The notes beneath the pieces are model-generated. The model searched no databases. It was not told the DNA's origin and saw nothing but the letters and a program-made list of their open reading frames with translations. Shown here piece after piece: positions 41,755 through 50,309 of a stretch of DNA of 55,507 nucleotides. The position numbers were made by a program, and so were the translations under genes. How positions within the stretch are numbered: position 1 is the first letter of the stretch; every line of letters begins with the position of its first letter. Location: positions 321,312 through 376,818 of the forward strand of contig NZ_QVMI01000002.1 of NCBI RefSeq assembly GCF_010500965.1. The letters run 5' to 3'. This DNA is from Bacteroides sp. 51. GTDB taxonomy: Bacteria; Bacteroidota; Bacteroidia; Bacteroidales; Bacteroidaceae.

Positions 41755-42438
41755 ATGGACGCAGAGAAGATGATACATTTAGAGGGAATAACCAAGAGTT
41801 TCGATTCCCTTCAGGTTTTGAAAGGTATTGATCTGGATATAGATAAAGGCGAAGTGGTGAGCATCGTTGGTCCCAGCGGCGCCGGGAAAACCACCCTTTT
41901 ACAGATCATGGGTACGTTGGATAAACCGGACGGCGGAGAGGTTTGGATCGGCGGCACCAGCGTGAAACGTATGGGTGAAAAAGAACTTTCGGCTTTCCGT
42001 AATCAGCATATTGGTTTTGTATTCCAGCTTCATCAACTCCTGCCGGAGTTCACCGCATTGGAGAATGTGATGATTCCTGCTTTTATTGCCGGTGTTCCGA
42101 TGAAAGATGCTACCGTCCGCGCCAAAGAACTCTTGTCTTTTATGGGATTGTCGGAACGTGCTACGCATAAACCGAACGAGCTTTCGGGTGGAGAGAAACA
42201 GCGTGTTGCCGTGGCCCGTGCTTTGGTTAATAACCCCACGGTTATTCTGGCCGATGAGCCTTCGGGTAGTCTCGATACCCAGAATAAAGAAGAACTGCAC
42301 CGGTTGTTCTTTGAACTACGCGACCGCTTTGGGCAGACCTTCGTTATCGTGACCCATGATGAGAATCTGGCACAGATTACGGATCGTACCATCCATATTG
42401 TTGATGGGTTGATTTTAAACCCTCAACCACTAACATAG
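41755..42438 (+). CDS. lolD: LolD-like ABC transporter ATP-binding protein
   Basis: 227 residues, an ATPase of the LolD/MacB group. Walker [10 protein letters not shown] (39-47), Q-loop, signature LSGGEKQR (143-150), Walker [10 protein letters not shown] (from 163) and the H-loop VTHDE are intact. The N-terminal [26 protein letters not shown] is typical. LolD drives release of lipoproteins from the inner membrane with LolCE, which are not in this window. A general export role (MacB-like) is the alternative. The start is at 41755. A longer frame from 41671 would only add residues encoded by the heptamer repeat ([12 protein letters not shown]). Confidence 0.82.
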   Translation: MDAEKMIHLEGITKSFDSLQVLKGIDLDIDKGEVVSIVGPSGAGKTTLLQIMGTLDKPDGGEVWIGGTSVKRMGEKELSAFRNQHIGFVFQLHQLLPEFTALENVMIPAFIAGVPMKDATVRAKELLSFMGLSERATHKPNELSGGEKQRVAVARALVNNPTVILADEPSGSLDTQNKEELHRLFFELRDRFGQTFVIVTHDENLAQITDRTIHIVDGLILNPQPLT

Positions 42439-42881
42439 GGTTTTTATCTCAAAAAAGGTACACAGGTCGCACGGAGCAGTGTAACCTATTCTCTTTCAGA
42501 AGGATATGAGTCGTCTTTTTGGCGTCAAAGTAACATCCTAGTGTCACAAGTATCACTGCTAAGTACAGGCTTTGTATTACTAACACTCTTCTATTTATGC
42601 TTTTTACTGTAAGGGAAGCTGTATGGAGGAACTGTTATGCTTCTTATCTGCAAGTATATAAACCTTGAATACACCCGGGTGTACCAGACCGAAAAACCCG
42701 GGTGTTTTAGGGTAAAAGACCCGGGTGTATTGATACAAAACACCCGGGTCTTTTTCTGCTTATGGAACTTTCAAATGAAAAGAATGATATCTTTATAGTT
42801 GAAAGATTGTGGTTTGATTTGAAAGAAGAAAGCATAGCAACCGTGACACGTTCCGGTTGCTCCTTCCTGGAATATTATTTA
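42439..42881. other. 443-bp spacer between convergent genes
   Basis: The first 220 bp hold nothing I recognise. The four-copy 23-bp array lies at 42671-42755, and a T-run after its last unit may end both converging transcripts. A 69-codon frame from 42762 overlaps the pmbA 3' end and is not accepted as a gene. Confidence 0.5.
42671..42755. repeat. Four-copy array with exact 23-bp period (CACCCGGGT core)
   Basis: CCCGGG occurs at 42674, 42697, 42720 and 42743, exactly 23 bp apart. Copy 1 is a perfect 12-bp palindrome, ACACCCGGGTGT. The others vary in flanks (AACCCGGGTGTTTT, GACCCGGGTGTA, ACACCCGGGTCTTTTT). Copies 3 and 4 pair into a hairpin followed by T5, so a terminator is likely. Confidence 0.9.
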
Positions 42882-44201
42882 TTAAAGTCCGCTAAAGTCC
42901 ACCCCTTCGAATACCAGCGATGGGATACGCCAGGAAGAAGAAAGGCGTGGATCGTTGCCAATTTCTACTAATGAACTCCACAGGGTAAGCATGTTTCCGG
43001 TGATGTTCATTTCCGAAACCGGAGTGGTGAGCTTTCCGTTCTCAATAAGGAAACCCTCGATGCCATAAGAGAAATCGCCTGTTGTGCTATTGCAGTTACC
43101 ACCGTTGAAACCAGTAACCAGAATGCCATGAGCAACGCCGGCTATCAGTCCATTCAGGTCTTTGTTGCCCGGCTGAAGCACTAACAAGGAAGAACCACTG
43201 ATGGTAGGTTCTACACCCATTTTCTTAGCATTGTAGGTATCAATATAATAGGTTTTCAATACCCCATTCTCGAACACAGTACGCTTTTCGGTAGCGATAC
43301 CTTCGTTGTCGAAGTAACGGGCGCCGGATGCCTGAGGAATATGTGGATCGTCAACCAGCGTAAACTTATCACTACCGATCTTCTGTTCCATCTTATCCAG
43401 CAGGAAGGAGTTTTTCTGTTGCAACGAGCCGCCGTCAATCGCTCCCATTAGTGGAGATACCAGTCGGCTGGTATTCATCGGATCGACCACCATCGTGTAT
43501 TTACCCGATTTCACTTTCTGCTGTCCCAGTTTGCGGAGTACACGTTCCAATGCTTTCTTGCCGATGCCTTGCTTGATCAGCTTGTCGTAGAAGATAGCCG
43601 AATCGTACCAATAATCGGAAGGGCGGGCTTCACCCTCGCCTTTAATGCTTACACTGGCCGAAAGTGAATACCACGAACGCTGGGTTTCGCCTTCAAAACC
43701 ATTGCTGGCCAGACGATAGCCAAAGCTGGTTCCATCGGAGTATCCGGTTTCCACCGAAATGATACGGTCGTCGGTGCCCAACACCTCGTCGGCAGCCGCT
43801 TTTGCCAATGTCACTTTATCGTCGGGTTGGATAGACTCAGCCTTTGAATCAAGGAGTTGCAAGTCGGGTTTACCCCCTTTATAATAACGCGAAGGATCGG
43901 GAAGTATACGAGCCTCATCTTTTGCCAGGTAACGGGTGGAATCTATCCCATTCTTAATGAACGATTCCAGTTCCTTTTTGTCCAGACGGTTGGTGGAGAA
44001 GTTTCCATAACGTCCATCCACATAGATGGAAATGGCCAGTCCGTTTTCTGATGCCTGCTGGAGTTTGTCCATCTTGGCATCGCGGAGGTTAAACGAAGTG
44101 TTAGAGCCAGCGTACAGGTTTACTTTTGCAGCCTGGCATCCATTCTTCAACGCAAAGTCCATAGCCCATTGCGCCAGTTTTTTATTGTTATCTGATATCA
44201 T
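42882..44201 (-). CDS. pmbA: TldE/PmbA-type metalloprotease partner
   Basis: 439 residues of the TldD/PmbA family. It lacks the HExxxH motif, as expected for the TldE subunit, which pairs with TldD (next gene) to degrade unfolded or modified peptides. Family blocks include LRDAKMDKLQQASENGLAISIYVDGRYGNFSTN and the C-terminal TGDFSYGIEGFLIENGKLTTPV. The first residues lack a signal peptide. It is the last gene of the folP-cdaA-tldD-pmbA set, with a 35-bp gap filled by a heptamer repeat. Confidence 0.9.
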   Translation of the reverse strand: MISDNNKKLAQWAMDFALKNGCQAAKVNLYAGSNTSFNLRDAKMDKLQQASENGLAISIYVDGRYGNFSTNRLDKKELESFIKNGIDSTRYLAKDEARILPDPSRYYKGGKPDLQLLDSKAESIQPDDKVTLAKAAADEVLGTDDRIISVETGYSDGTSFGYRLASNGFEGETQRSWYSLSASVSIKGEGEARPSDYWYDSAIFYDKLIKQGIGKKALERVLRKLGQQKVKSGKYTMVVDPMNTSRLVSPLMGAIDGGSLQQKNSFLLDKMEQKIGSDKFTLVDDPHIPQASGARYFDNEGIATEKRTVFENGVLKTYYIDTYNAKKMGVEPTISGSSLLVLQPGNKDLNGLIAGVAHGILVTGFNGGNCNSTTGDFSYGIEGFLIENGKLTTPVSEMNITGNMLTLWSSLVEIGNDPRLSSSWRIPSLVFEGVDFSGL

Positions 44202-44229
44202 TTGAGTTTTGAGTTATGAGTTATGAGTT
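44201..44229. repeat. Tandem TTTGAGT/TATGAGT heptamers in the tldD-pmbA gap
   Basis: Four 7-bp units (TTTGAGT, TTTGAGT, TATGAGT, TATGAGT) fill most of the 35-bp spacer. These are the same units as the array at 41648-41754, here as a single arm. Confidence 0.85.
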
Positions 44230-44236
44230 CACTCCA

Positions 44237-45772
44237 TTAATTCTCTCCGCCAACAGTAAGTTTGCTAACAAGTACCGAAGGCATGCCCAGAGTCACCGGG
44301 CAAGACTGTCCGTTCTTGCCGCATGTCCATGTGCCGTTGTCAATCTTATCGTTATCGGCCACCATCGTGATGTCGGCTAGCGCTTTAGGTCCGTTACCAA
44401 TGATATTGATGTCTTTGATAGGCTGTGTCAGTTTGCCATCCTCAATGAGATAACCCGTTTTTACGAAGAACGTAAAGTCGCCCGCGCCGATTTGTACCTG
44501 TCCGTTCAGGAACTGGGTTACGAATACACCATTCTTTACGGAAGAGATGATATCTGCTTCCTTCATGTTTCCTGCCTCCATATACGTAGAGCGCATACGC
44601 GGAATCGGGATATTGCGGAAAGATTCGCGGCGTCCGTTTCCGGTAGAAGGTATGCCATAGTGCTGGGCGCTGATACGGTCGTGCAGGAAGCTGGTAAGAA
44701 TACCGTCTTTTACGATATATGTTTTTTGTCCGTCCACGCCTTCATCATCAATATTGAGCGAGCCGCGGTCGAAAGGAATGGTACCATCATCTAATACACT
44801 GATGTGTTCATTGCAGACTTTCTTATTCAACTGATCGGAGAAGATAGAGATATTCTTCCGGTTAAAGTCGGCCTCAAAAGCATGGCCAATGGCCTCGTGC
44901 AGAAGAATGCCCGAACCTCCGGAACCCATTACCACAGGCATCTCGCCGCCTTTAGGTTTAATCGCCTTGAAAAGGATAGAGGTATTATCTACCGCTTCGC
45001 GAGCCATAACGTCGACAATATCATCGGTCAGGAATTCGAAGCCCTTACGGAATGCACGGGAGGAATAGTTGTTTTCGAATTTACCGTTCTCTTCCATAAT
45101 ACAGGATACCATGAGTGTCACCATAGGGCGATAGTCATAGTATAGTACGCCTTCGGAGTTACAGAAAAGAATGTGCGATGTGCTGTCTCCCAGCGAAGCG
45201 TTGACTTTCCGCACGCGGTTATCCAATGCAAAGACTTTATCGTTAAGCTTTTGCAGATAAGGCATTTTATCTTTTAATACCACCGTATCCCAAGGGGTAG
45301 CAATGGAATAATAGTTTTTGGTTATCGGCTTTTCCGTAAGGTTAACCGGCTTGGTTGCTTTACCACCCGAAGCGATGCGGGCAGCCGTACGGGCAGCCTT
45401 TATCATATCATCAAGCGATACGTTTTCTACATAGGCATAACCGCTCTGATCGCCGGAAAGGACACGAACGCCCACCCCAAAGTCGATGTTGGAATAAGAA
45501 CGGTTTACCGCTCCATCCATCAGACCGATGCTATTATTAAAGGTGTGTTCAAAGAATAAATCGGCATAATCGCCACCTTTTTCTAAAGCCGCAGTCAGAA
45601 CTTTTTTTAAGTCTTGTTCAGTCACGCCGAAATGGGCAAGCGCAGCGGAAACGGCAGCCTGCTGGCCTTTGCCACCACCTAATGCACCTGTAAGAGTCTC
45701 GGCCAAAGATGGCGCAGCCATTGAACCTAGCAATGCCAGCCCACCTGTTCTTAAGAAATTACGTCTATCCAT
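44237..45772 (-). CDS. tldD: TldD-type metalloprotease with a Tat-like signal
   Basis: 511 residues. The zinc motif HEAIGHAFEADF (His292, Glu293, His297) and the C-terminal GAGDFTFFVKTGYLIEDGKLTQPIKDINIIGNG mark a TldD peptidase. The N-terminus MDRRNFLRTGGLALLGSMAAPS has twin arginines and a hydrophobic stretch, so it may be exported folded. Its partner PmbA lacks any such signal, which makes co-localisation puzzling. The gap from cdaA is 49 bp and holds a short tandem repeat. Confidence 0.9.
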   Translation of the reverse strand: MDRRNFLRTGGLALLGSMAAPSLAETLTGALGGGKGQQAAVSAALAHFGVTEQDLKKVLTAALEKGGDYADLFFEHTFNNSIGLMDGAVNRSYSNIDFGVGVRVLSGDQSGYAYVENVSLDDMIKAARTAARIASGGKATKPVNLTEKPITKNYYSIATPWDTVVLKDKMPYLQKLNDKVFALDNRVRKVNASLGDSTSHILFCNSEGVLYYDYRPMVTLMVSCIMEENGKFENNYSSRAFRKGFEFLTDDIVDVMAREAVDNTSILFKAIKPKGGEMPVVMGSGGSGILLHEAIGHAFEADFNRKNISIFSDQLNKKVCNEHISVLDDGTIPFDRGSLNIDDEGVDGQKTYIVKDGILTSFLHDRISAQHYGIPSTGNGRRESFRNIPIPRMRSTYMEAGNMKEADIISSVKNGVFVTQFLNGQVQIGAGDFTFFVKTGYLIEDGKLTQPIKDINIIGNGPKALADITMVADNDKIDNGTWTCGKNGQSCPVTLGMPSVLVSKLTVGGEN

Positions 45773-45780
45773 ACTGTATA

Positions 45781-45813
45781 TTTACAATTTAACGATTTAC
45801 GATTTAACGATTG
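45781..45813. repeat. Tandem TTTACRA/TTTAACGA repeat in the cdaA-tldD gap
   Basis: TTTACAA, TTTAACGA, TTTACGA, TTTAACGA follow each other (7, 8, 7, 8 bp, a 15-bp higher period). They fill most of the 49-bp spacer. Confidence 0.8.
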
Positions 45814-45821
45814 GAGTTACT

Positions 45822-46583
45822 TTACCTGGACAGCATACTTTCCAGTTCTTCACCGCTCAGGCGGAGATAGAATTGTCCTTTATATGCTACGGAGATACTA
45901 CCGGTTTCTTCGGAAACGATAATGGCATGCGCATCCGATTCTTGTGAGATGCCCATTGCCGCACGGTGGCGAAGACCGAGCTCTTTAGGAATGTCCAGAT
46001 TATGGGATACGGGCAGAATACAGCCTGCGGCAATGATCTTCTTCTTACGAATAACCATCGCACCATCGTGCAATGGACTATTCTTAAAGAAAATATTCTC
46101 GATAAGCCGTTGGTTTACATCGGCATTGATCTGTTCGCCGGTTCGCAGTACATCATCCAAAGGAATGCTGTGCTCAATGACAATCAGTGCACCGGTTTTC
46201 TGTTTACCCATGCTGATGCAGGCCATAACGATGGGCAGGATATCTTCATTCTCTTTTTTCTCGCCCTTGTTGTTGCGGGTAAAGAACTTAATCAGGGCGC
46301 CAACCTGTCGGTGGGTACCTAGTGTCAATAGGAAGCGCCGGATTTCATCCTGGAAGATAACGATAATGGCCAGTACGCCTACACTTACCAGTTTATCTAA
46401 TATGGAACCCAACAAGCGCATTTCCAGAATCTGGGAAACAATGAGCCAGGTCAGGATAAAGATCAGAATGCCGGTAAAGACATTCAATGAACCGGAGTCC
46501 TTCATCAACCGGTAGCTGTAATACAGAAGAAGGGCTACCAGCAGTATATCTATAAAGTCTTTTATGCCAAATTCGAAAAACAA
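45822..46583 (-). CDS. cdaA: Diadenylate cyclase (CdaA type)
   Basis: 253 residues. Three N-terminal membrane helices (about 10-78, DILLVALLLYYSYRLMKDSGSLNVFTGILIFILTWLIV) precede the DisA_N catalytic domain with DGA (173-175) and RHR (205-207). It makes the second messenger c-di-AMP from two ATP at the inner membrane. In Firmicutes, CdaA is tied to potassium and cell-wall control. The neighbouring order folP-cdaA is known from other Bacteroidetes. The start at 46583 leaves a 44-bp spacer that contains a heptamer repeat. Confidence 0.93.
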   Translation of the reverse strand: MFFEFGIKDFIDILLVALLLYYSYRLMKDSGSLNVFTGILIFILTWLIVSQILEMRLLGSILDKLVSVGVLAIIVIFQDEIRRFLLTLGTHRQVGALIKFFTRNNKGEKKENEDILPIVMACISMGKQKTGALIVIEHSIPLDDVLRTGEQINADVNQRLIENIFFKNSPLHDGAMVIRKKKIIAAGCILPVSHNLDIPKELGLRHRAAMGISQESDAHAIIVSEETGSISVAYKGQFYLRLSGEELESMLSR

Positions 46584-46587
46584 TGTA

Positions 46588-46622
46588 ATTTACAATTTAC
46601 CATTTACCGTTTACCATTTTCG
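46588..46622. repeat. Tandem ATTTACC heptamers in the folP-cdaA gap
   Basis: Five 7-bp units (ATTTACA, ATTTACC, ATTTACC, GTTTACC, ATTTTCG) fill nearly all of the 44-bp spacer between folP and cdaA. Confidence 0.85.
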
Positions 46623-46627
46623 AGGTA

Positions 46628-47515
46628 TTACAGTAGATGTGGGTTTATAATTTTACTTACGATTCTCACAGTTTCCACAGCTTCCTTCACATCGTGCACA
46701 CGAATAATATGTGCTCCTTTCAGCAGGGAAATGGTGTTCAATACGGTTGTTCCATTCAACGCCTCTTGTGGAGTGATGCCCAGCAAGCGGGTAATCATGG
46801 ACTTACGGGATACACCTACCAGTAAGGGTAGCTCAAAGATAGCAAATTCTTCGAGATGCGCCATTAATTCGTAGTTATGTTCTACCGTTTTGCCGAAACC
46901 AAAGCCGGGATCGAGAATTATGTCACTTGCTCCAAGATCGCGAAGCTGCTGTACTTTCCGGGCAAAATAGAGAAATACTTCCTTGATCAGATCGTCGTAG
47001 TGTGGTTCTGCCTGCATATTCTGGGGAGTGCCCTGCATATGCATCATAATGTAGGGTACCTTCAAGCGGGCGACGGTTTCGAACATCCGGCTGTCCATCT
47101 CACCGGCGGCGATATCATTGATAATGGTTACGCCATATTCTTCGACACACATGGTAGCTACATCGGCACGGAAGGTGTCGACTGAGATGATTGCATCGGG
47201 ATGATTGCGGTTGATTATTTCCAGGCCGGTACGTAAGCGTCTCATCTCTTCATCGGCGGTGATATGTTCGGCATTGGGACGCGACGAATAGGCACCGATA
47301 TCAATAATGGTAGCCCCTTCATCAAGGATTTGTTGTGCCCGGGCAGTAATATCGGCTTCCGCCTGTACACGGCAACCGGAAAAGAAAGAGTCGGGAGTCA
47401 CGTTCAGGATGCCCATTACTTGTGGTGTGGACAAGTCCATCAAGTGTCCGTTTAGCAGCAAGGTGCTGCACCCAGGTTGCGGCATGCTGCCGCGGCCAGA
47501 TATCATTGGTTTCAT
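46628..47515 (-). CDS. folP: Dihydropteroate synthase
   Basis: 295 residues. It joins p-aminobenzoate to dihydropterin pyrophosphate in folate synthesis and is the sulfonamide target. The first signature VMGILNVTPDSFF (33-45), then IIDIGAYSSRPNA, the pterin-site INDIAAGEMD, DIILDPGFGFGKTVEHN and GVSRKSMI are intact. The TIM-barrel length is normal. The first 30 residues are variable, so the exact start is uncertain (Met1, Met4 or Met11). It is first gene of the folP-cdaA-tldD-pmbA set and divergent from murF. Confidence 0.95.
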   Translation of the reverse strand: MKPMISGRGSMPQPGCSTLLLNGHLMDLSTPQVMGILNVTPDSFFSGCRVQAEADITARAQQILDEGATIIDIGAYSSRPNAEHITADEEMRRLRTGLEIINRNHPDAIISVDTFRADVATMCVEEYGVTIINDIAAGEMDSRMFETVARLKVPYIMMHMQGTPQNMQAEPHYDDLIKEVFLYFARKVQQLRDLGASDIILDPGFGFGKTVEHNYELMAHLEEFAIFELPLLVGVSRKSMITRLLGITPQEALNGTTVLNTISLLKGAHIIRVHDVKEAVETVRIVSKIINPHLL

Positions 47516-47620
47516 AACTTTTCTTTGTCAGGTTTTGACAAAAGTATAAATAATATGGTTAACTTTATTTGGTACTCCCAAAGAATAAGCATTATTTTGC
47601 GAAAAATTTATGAATACAAT

Positions 47621-48916
47621 ATGAATACCGCTGCGCTTTATCAAATATTTCAGGCTAGTACAGGTGTAACGACCGATAGTCGCAACTGTCCGGAAGGTTC
47701 TATATTTTTTGCTTTAAAAGGCGATTCGTTTAACGGAAATGCTTTTGCCCATCAGGCATTGGAGAAGGGGTGTATTTATGCGGTTATTGATGAGGCACAG
47801 TACGCGGTTGAAGGTGACAGCAGGTATATTGTAGTAGATAATGTGCTGAGGGCTTTGCAATTGTTGGCAAACCATCATCGCCGGCAGTTCAAATTAAAGG
47901 TGATCGGCATTACCGGAACAAACGGGAAAACCACAACGAAGGAGCTTATAGCCGCGGTTTTATCTAAATCATATCATGTACTTTATACATTGGGGAATCT
48001 GAATAATCATATCGGGGTGCCTTTAACGCTGTTGCGGTTAGCTCCCGAACACGAGATCGCGATTATTGAAATGGGGGCCAGTCATCCGGGGGATATTAAG
48101 GAGTTGGTTGATATAGCTGAACCTGATTATGGCATTATCACCAACGTGGGCAAGGCTCACCTTGAGGGTTTCGGGTCTTTCGAGGGGGTGATTAAGACAA
48201 AAGGAGAGTTGTATGATTTTCTGCGCCAGAAGAATGGACCTGTCTTTATTCACCATGACAATCCATACCTGATGGAGATGGCAAAGGGAATGAATCAAAT
48301 TGCATATGGTACGGAAGATGATCTATATATAAACGGGAATATAACAGATAGCTCGCTATACCTGGGTATTACCTGGAAAGCCGGTAAAAACCACGAACCT
48401 CATGATGTAAAGACGCAGCTAATCGGGAATTATAACTTCTCGAATGTTCTGGCTGCAATAACCATAGGTCATTATTTTGGCATAACGGCGAAGAATATAG
48501 ACAAAGCGTTAAACGAATACACCCCGCAGAACAACCGTTCGCAACTAAAACAGACCGGAAATAATGCACTGATTATAGATGCGTATAACGCTAATCCCAC
48601 AAGTATGATGGCGGCGTTAGAGAACTTCAGAGATATAGCGGCGGCAGGCAAAATGCTGATCATTGGCGATATGAAAGAACTGGGGGCAGACAGTGCCGCC
48701 GAACATCAAAGAATTATTGATTTTATTGATACATGCAATTTCGAACAGGTAGCACTGGTTGGCGATTTGTTTGCAGCTACCCGGCATAACTATACTTCGT
48801 ATCGGAATGTGCAGGAATTGATCGAGGTGTTGAAACAGGAAAAGCCACAAGGGAAAACCATACTGATTAAAGGATCTAATAGTATCAAGCTAAACCTTGT
48901 TGTAGAGTTTCTTTAG
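47621..48916 (+). CDS. murF: UDP-N-acetylmuramoyl-tripeptide--D-alanyl-D-alanine ligase
   Basis: 432 residues. It adds D-Ala-D-Ala to the UDP-MurNAc tripeptide with ATP in the cytoplasm. The P-loop GITGTNGKTTTK (96-107), the Mur-ligase NNHIGVPLTLL segment, EMGASHPGDIKELV and IDAYNANPTSMMAAL are all present. The start at 47621 matches the family N-terminus (YQIFQASTGVTTDSRNCPEGSIFFALKG). The frame open from 47477 begins inside folP on the other strand. It is a lone gene on the plus strand, outside a dcw cluster. Confidence 0.95.
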   Translation: MNTAALYQIFQASTGVTTDSRNCPEGSIFFALKGDSFNGNAFAHQALEKGCIYAVIDEAQYAVEGDSRYIVVDNVLRALQLLANHHRRQFKLKVIGITGTNGKTTTKELIAAVLSKSYHVLYTLGNLNNHIGVPLTLLRLAPEHEIAIIEMGASHPGDIKELVDIAEPDYGIITNVGKAHLEGFGSFEGVIKTKGELYDFLRQKNGPVFIHHDNPYLMEMAKGMNQIAYGTEDDLYINGNITDSSLYLGITWKAGKNHEPHDVKTQLIGNYNFSNVLAAITIGHYFGITAKNIDKALNEYTPQNNRSQLKQTGNNALIIDAYNANPTSMMAALENFRDIAAAGKMLIIGDMKELGADSAAEHQRIIDFIDTCNFEQVALVGDLFAATRHNYTSYRNVQELIEVLKQEKPQGKTILIKGSNSIKLNLVVEFL

Positions 48917-48970
48917 GCAGCAATGGGGTTTGTGTATAATGGATTGGAAATGAAGGAATTTTATGCTGAC

Positions 48971-49073
48971 TTCAACATCCACCCCCTGCCCCCGCCAGCG
49001 GGGGATACCTTGCGGAGACACTGTGTAGCGCAGCCTATCCCCCGCTGGCGGGGGCAGGGGGTGGATGGTTGAA
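48971..49073. repeat. Near-perfect 37-bp inverted repeat around 28 bp (CCACCCCCTGCC tail, CCCCCGCCAGCGGGGG hairpin)
   Basis: The left arm is 48971-49007 and the right arm 49036-49073. Each arm has a CCACCCCCTGCC tail and an inner palindrome CCCCCGCCAGCGGGGG, with tails outward. This is the same layout as the 34-bp family in the salvage island but an unrelated sequence. It lies between convergent murF and the DUF1287 gene. Confidence 0.9.
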
Positions 49074-49075
49074 AT

Positions 49076-49160
49076 AACGTAAAACCATTCAGAAACGCGT
49101 AAAACCCTACAGAAATGCGTAAAACCAATTAAAATGAATAAAATCCTACAAAAATCCGCA
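49076..49160. repeat. Degenerate four-copy array with 20-bp period (CGTAAAACC core)
   Basis: CGTAAAACC starts at 49078, 49098 and 49118. A degraded copy (ATAAAATCC) starts at 49138, always 20 bp apart. It directly abuts the inverted repeat at 48971-49073 and ends near the DUF1287 stop. Confidence 0.7.
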
Positions 49161-49168
49161 ATCCCATT

Positions 49169-49759
49169 TTATTTCTGATAACGATAATGCCCCGTTATTT
49201 TAAAAGCAAACAAGCAATCTTCCGCTATTTGTCCCCTGCCAATATTGTGCACAACTGCATAGCGATTCGTCCCAGAAACTTTTCTATCAATTACAATACC
49301 AATATGAGGAAGATTGCCGGGTAGCTCCCAACACACAATATCACCGGGTTGGTAATCTTCTTCCTTTTGCGACTTAGGAAGTATTTGTCCTTTACGCGAA
49401 AAGAAAGTCATCAAATTAGGCACCCGGCGATGATCAATATTCCGGTCGGTGGTTTTCATTCCCCAACGGGTAGGGTAAAGGCTAAAGTTAGCCCTCATAT
49501 CTTCGTGCACCTCTTTCTGCAAGTCAATGCCGAGCTTACGATATGCGCGGATCACGACGTCGGTACAGACACCTCTATCGGCAGGTACATCTCCTCCGGG
49601 ATAGGATAAACGTACATACGACGGATCGTATTTGATGGAAGGGTTAATAATCTCTTTCGTAGCTTTAACCAAGCGTTGATAGAAATCATCTTGTGCAAAG
49701 ACCTGCGAAATACCTAAAAACTGGCAGCAGCAAATGAGTAAGAATAGTTTGGTTCGCAT
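49169..49759 (-). CDS. DUF1287 exported protein, probable NlpC/P60-like fold
   Basis: 196 residues with a signal peptide (CQFLGISQVFAQ). The block PGGDVPADRGVCTDVVIRAYRKLGIDLQ supplies a Cys and LPHIGIVIDRKV a His, in the order of papain-like NlpC/P60 hydrolases. GDIVCWELPGN fits too. DUF1287 proteins are uncharacterised to my knowledge. Hydrolysis of a peptide or amide bond in the periplasm is plausible. The gene is 39 bp after the VanZ-like gene and shares its direction. Confidence 0.85.
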   Translation of the reverse strand: MRTKLFLLICCCQFLGISQVFAQDDFYQRLVKATKEIINPSIKYDPSYVRLSYPGGDVPADRGVCTDVVIRAYRKLGIDLQKEVHEDMRANFSLYPTRWGMKTTDRNIDHRRVPNLMTFFSRKGQILPKSQKEEDYQPGDIVCWELPGNLPHIGIVIDRKVSGTNRYAVVHNIGRGQIAEDCLFAFKITGHYRYQK

Positions 49760-49798
49760 ACCGTTTGTTTTTTTGTGTTTAATTGATTCCAGTGAGTA

Positions 49799-50197
49799 TT
49801 ACCCCGCTTTCTTCTGCATCCGGGGGTAGGCAATATATACAAAGAACAGAGATGCCAATAGCGCGCCTGTGGTATTTGCGAGGAAGTCCAACCAATCGCC
49901 ACCGCGATAAGTAGTACAATACTCTTGCAACAACTCTACACCACCACTGAAAAGAACAGGGAACAGGAATGCCCCAATCCATGCACGACGCATCGGTAAT
50001 CCGCTTTTATGGCTACGGAAGAACTCCCACCACAGCATGCCGGACATCACAAAGTACATGCCCATATGCACCACCTTATCTAAATGCGGAATCTCCCAAT
50101 CGGTATCCGGCAGAGAGGGTGGTTTGAAGAATGACAAATAAATAACCAAAAGTATAACGGCTATCGAAACCGGGTATTTCTTTATGTAAGGAATCAT
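49799..50197 (-). CDS. VanZ-family small membrane protein
   Basis: About 132 residues with four membrane segments and the family motif DKVVHMGMYFVMSGMLWW, plus EYCTTYRGGDWLDFLANTTGALL. VanZ relatives affect teicoplanin resistance, but most have no known role. The start is placed at 50197 (MIPYIKKYPVSIAVILLVIY). The longer frame from 50293 overlaps the divergent promoter region, and its first 32 residues are not family-like. A minus-strand -7 box (50223-50230) fits this start. Confidence 0.82.
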   Translation of the reverse strand: MIPYIKKYPVSIAVILLVIYLSFFKPPSLPDTDWEIPHLDKVVHMGMYFVMSGMLWWEFFRSHKSGLPMRRAWIGAFLFPVLFSGGVELLQEYCTTYRGGDWLDFLANTTGALLASLFFVYIAYPRMQKKAG

Positions 50198-50222
50198 AAT
50201 CTTTTTATTATCAAGCGGATGG

Positions 50223-50250
50223 CAAAAGTACGAAACATTTTCTATATTTG
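50223..50250. promoter_or_regulatory. Back-to-back -7 boxes for the VanZ and NSS genes
   Basis: On the minus strand TACTTTTG lies at 50230-50223, serving the VanZ gene (start 50197). On the plus strand TATATTTG lies at 50243-50250, serving the NSS gene (start 50310). Both match TAnnTTTG. The expected TTTG elements are not obvious. Confidence 0.5.
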
Positions 50251-50309
50251 CACCGTTAATAAAAGGTTTAATAGCAAAACGGAAGAGAAACAATCAAAAC
50301 TATAAAACA

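Noticed and set aside
42762-42971. 69-codon plus-strand frame
   Set aside because: It overlaps the 3' end of pmbA on the other strand, has no family-like features, and starts just after a probable terminator.
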